Below, piece by piece: positions 6,250 through 7,941 of a stretch of 7,941 bases of DNA. A model generated the notes under the pieces. The model had not been told where the DNA came from and ran no database searches. It was given only the letters and a program-made list of their open reading frames with translations. Numbering within the stretch: position 1 is the first letter of the stretch; each line of letters starts with the position of its first letter. Origin of the DNA: Candidatus Aminicenantota bacterium (lineage in GTDB: Bacteria; Acidobacteriota; Aminicenantia; Aminicenantales; Aminicenantaceae); NCBI GenBank assembly GCA_030614645.1, contig JAUWTR010000056.1:1-7941 (forward strand), read 5' to 3'. Both the position numbers and the translations under genes were made by a program.

Positions 6250-7620
6250 TTTCTTTTCCTTTACCTTTTTTATAATATCACTTCTGCCATCCGTAAAACA
6301 GGCCTTGATCGCATATTCTTTTGCTTTATCATCAAAGACGAACTCAACCCGCACATCGGCCCAGCCATCAAGAATAAAATAAGCCTCACTTAGAGGAATC
6401 ATCTTAAATTTTTGAGGCCCCGCCTTAAAAAACAGGTGCACGCCCTCCAAAGTAACAATACCGCGCGTATACTGCCCTACATATTTTTTTAAAATTTCCT
6501 CTTGAACCTTTTGGGGTTCCAACTTTGCTTTGATACCGTCCAAGGCCCACTGCAGTCGCTGTTTTTTTCCCTCGTCTTCGGTATTTTCTATTAGTTTTTC
6601 AAGCGCAGTGTAATGGGCTTTGTCCAGGGCTTTATTCCTCGGAACAGATATATGCGGCTCAATTCCTTTGCCTTCCCAGTTTGTTTTGGTGATGGGATTA
6701 ATAGCTCTGCCGCTCGGAACCCAGACGAGAAAATCATCATTCACAATACGGCTTCCGCCAGGATGGGCTCCTCCCCCGGTTGTTTCACCAACAATGGTAG
6801 CCCTCTTAAGGTTTTTTAGGTTATAGGTGAATTCTTCGGCTGCGGAGAATGTCCGGGAACTTGTCAGGATGTAGAGATCAGTATCATACATCTTTTTTCC
6901 GGGCACATAACGAAGAGTCCAAAACTGCTTAATAATATCCTCACCACGCCATTTAAAACTGTTTAAATACGTATATTCCTCAAGAAAATAGCTGCTTATT
7001 ATCTGGATCGTAAAAGGACTGCCGCCGCCGTTATCGCGAAGGTCGATGATGACTGCATTGGAATTAGCTAAAAAATTCATGGCTGCTATGATTGTCTCGG
7101 CTGCTTGATCTAAGCCGGAAAAGCCTGTCAGGTCGAGATACCCAATGTTACCTTCCATGATCTCCAGTCTTCGAAATCCAAAATTTCGCTGCCGCTCCCG
7201 TTCGATTTGGGCCTTTTGCTCCTTCTCCCTCTCTTCTTTGCTTTTACTGTTGCTTGCCCTTATCCTTTTAACAGCTGCGGGATCGTAAGTAACTCTGATG
7301 TGTCTGTCTTTGCTTATTTTACGTAAATCATTTGTAAGAGCCCGGGCAAAATCCTCCTTATTATCAATTTTCTCATATTTTCCTTCCTTAAGCTGAGTAT
7401 TCAGATGATCTTCCATTTTTTTTGCTGTCTCCGGGAAAATGTAATTGCTCGTAAGCAACTTACCAACCTGGTTAACGACTTCAGACTTCAGTTTAGCTGT
7501 AAAAGTGATGTCCTCTTCTACTTTATTTTCTTGAGAAAAAGCCGGCAGGCTCCCTAGCGTGAAAAAGAGCATAAAAAGCAGAATAATCATACCCAGTTTT
7601 TTTGCATTAATTATAGACAT
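6247..7620 (-). CDS. Exported S41-family serine peptidase (IRBP/tricorn-core type, no PDZ domain)
   Basis: The protein has 457 residues. A Sec signal peptide lies at 1-27 (KK followed by a hydrophobic run at 10-25), with cleavage probably near A27. Residues about 40-115 match the N-terminal helical domain of the retinoid-binding-protein-like branch of S41, ending in KDRHIRVTY (104-112). A very charged helical stretch at 117-148 replaces the usual PDZ domain. The peptidase core at 150-327 has NIGYLDLTGF (158-167), DLRDNGGGSP (193-202), the nucleophile Ser in SSRTFSAAEEF (S259), and VGETTGGGAHPGG (277-289). WEGKGIEPHISV (315-326) ends the core. By analogy with tricorn, H107, S259 and E316 are the likely catalytic residues. 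This alignment is from memory. Residues 375-450 form a small beta-rich C-terminal domain of unknown role. AAAGGAG, seven bases before the ATG, supports the start. Its target outside the membrane cannot be read from the sequence. Confidence 0.9.
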   Translation of the reverse strand: MSIINAKKLGMIILLFMLFFTLGSLPAFSQENKVEEDITFTAKLKSEVVNQVGKLLTSNYIFPETAKKMEDHLNTQLKEGKYEKIDNKEDFARALTNDLRKISKDRHIRVTYDPAAVKRIRASNSKSKEEREKEQKAQIERERQRNFGFRRLEIMEGNIGYLDLTGFSGLDQAAETIIAAMNFLANSNAVIIDLRDNGGGSPFTIQIISSYFLEEYTYLNSFKWRGEDIIKQFWTLRYVPGKKMYDTDLYILTSSRTFSAAEEFTYNLKNLKRATIVGETTGGGAHPGGSRIVNDDFLVWVPSGRAINPITKTNWEGKGIEPHISVPRNKALDKAHYTALEKLIENTEDEGKKQRLQWALDGIKAKLEPQKVQEEILKKYVGQYTRGIVTLEGVHLFFKAGPQKFKMIPLSEAYFILDGWADVRVEFVFDDKAKEYAIKACFTDGRSDIIKKVKEKK

Positions 7621-7659
7621 GGCAGTACTCCTTTATGTTATCTATACGAAATTTAATAC

Positions 7660-7689
7660 ATTATATCTTACATATTAGTTGCATGTAAT
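7660..7689 (-). promoter_or_regulatory. Probable sigma70/sigmaA promoter for the S41 peptidase gene
   Basis: On the minus strand a perfect TATAAT (7665-7660) is preceded, 18 bases upstream, by ATTACA (7689-7684), which matches four of six -35 positions. Transcription would start near 7653, leaving a leader of about 33 bases with the AAAGGAG site. This would let the peptidase gene, and possibly the corrinoid gene behind it, be transcribed separately from the membrane protein gene at the window edge. Confidence 0.5.
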
Positions 7690-7763
7690 AGTTTTATCAA
7701 ATTTCCTCCCTCATAAAGGATTCATCAGAGTGGGAAGTGGGTGATAAAGGAGTTGGCTTAGGC

Positions 7764-7941
7764 TCAGATCCAACCAAGCTCGCTAAACTGTGGAAAGCCC
7801 GAATGAGATATTCCCCAGGAGGCGAAAAGAATAAGGCTCAAGAAAAAGGTCCCTAGAAAAAAGAGAAGAAAGGGATACTTCCCTCTTTCCTTTTGTCTTC
7901 GTGAATAAAGAAAAAGAGTTAGGAGAAAGCCAGCTCCTGCG
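7764..7941 (-). CDS. C-terminal part of an unidentified membrane protein (partial)
   Basis: A minus-strand frame enters from the right edge (first full codon at 7940) and stays open for 58 codons to a TGA at 7766-7764. The peptide has one incomplete hydrophobic segment (AGAGFLLTLFLYS). A basic loop (RRQKERGK) follows, and then a full membrane helix (YPFLLFFLGTFFLSLILFA). A short polar tail ends in FSELGWI. The alternation of hydrophobic helix, basic loop and helix is what one expects from a real multi-pass protein. The start lies outside the window, so the family cannot be assigned. A shorter open frame on the opposite strand of the same DNA lacks any recognisable feature. Confidence 0.55.
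   Translation of the reverse strand, partial: AGAGFLLTLFLYSRRQKERGKYPFLLFFLGTFFLSLILFASWGISHSGFPQFSELGWI

Noticed and set aside
7871..7895. AGGGA-TACT-TCCCT hairpin followed by a T-rich run on the plus strand
   Set aside because: It lies inside the partial membrane-protein frame, has an imperfect outer stem, and has no plus-strand gene upstream for it to serve.
1..7941. CRISPR arrays, tRNA or rRNA genes, transposases, phage genes, riboswitches including a cobalamin riboswitch
   Set aside because: I saw no regular repeat-spacer pattern, no tRNA-like cloverleaf or rRNA motif, no transposase or phage protein, and no recognisable B12-box before the corrinoid gene.

Overview
This window looks like ordinary chromosomal DNA from an anaerobic, low-to-mid GC Gram-positive bacterium. 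A Peptococcaceae- or Desulfitobacteriaceae-like member of the Clostridia is my best guess. The reasons are strong AGGAGG-type ribosome binding sites, sigma70/sigmaA-type promoters, a rubredoxin-fused thiamine diphosphate (TPP) enzyme, and a corrinoid protein beside exported c-type cytochromes. The lineage is inferred from style and gene content only. No rRNA, tRNA or marker gene is present to confirm it.

Layout. Bases 1-39 hold what may be the last codons of an upstream plus-strand gene, followed by a convincing Rho-independent terminator (67-98). A two-gene plus-strand operon follows. The first gene (181-1950) encodes a rubredoxin domain fused to a TPP-dependent 2-oxoacid enzyme of the acetolactate synthase/pyruvate oxidase superfamily. 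The second (1971-2687) encodes a four-helix membrane protein with a C-terminal monohaem cytochrome c domain. Facing it, with only 15 bases between the stop codons, is a minus-strand exported cytochrome P460-family protein (2703-3179) with a very good promoter at 3204-3232. The 392-base gap at 3180-3571 also holds a GC-richer, foldable element with inverted-repeat ends (about 3320-3450) and an AT-rich leader.

The plus-strand gene at 3572-5386 encodes a 604-residue exported protein of no family I can name. It has an apparent Ig-like N-terminal domain and a Cys/His/Asp arrangement typical of transglutaminase- or papain-like enzymes. It converges on a minus-strand pair: a stand-alone methyltransferase-type corrinoid protein (5524-6156) and, upstream of it, an exported S41-family serine peptidase (6247-7620). 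At the right edge is the C-terminal part of a minus-strand membrane protein (7764-7941).

How the genes may work together. The only clear functional cluster is the redox group at 181-3179. A cytoplasmic TPP enzyme carries its own one-electron iron centre, is co-transcribed with a membrane-anchored cytochrome c, and lies next to an exported P460-type haem protein. A 2-oxoacid-linked electron route to an extracytoplasmic haem pathway is an attractive inference, but the sequence does not prove it. The remaining genes look like independent units.
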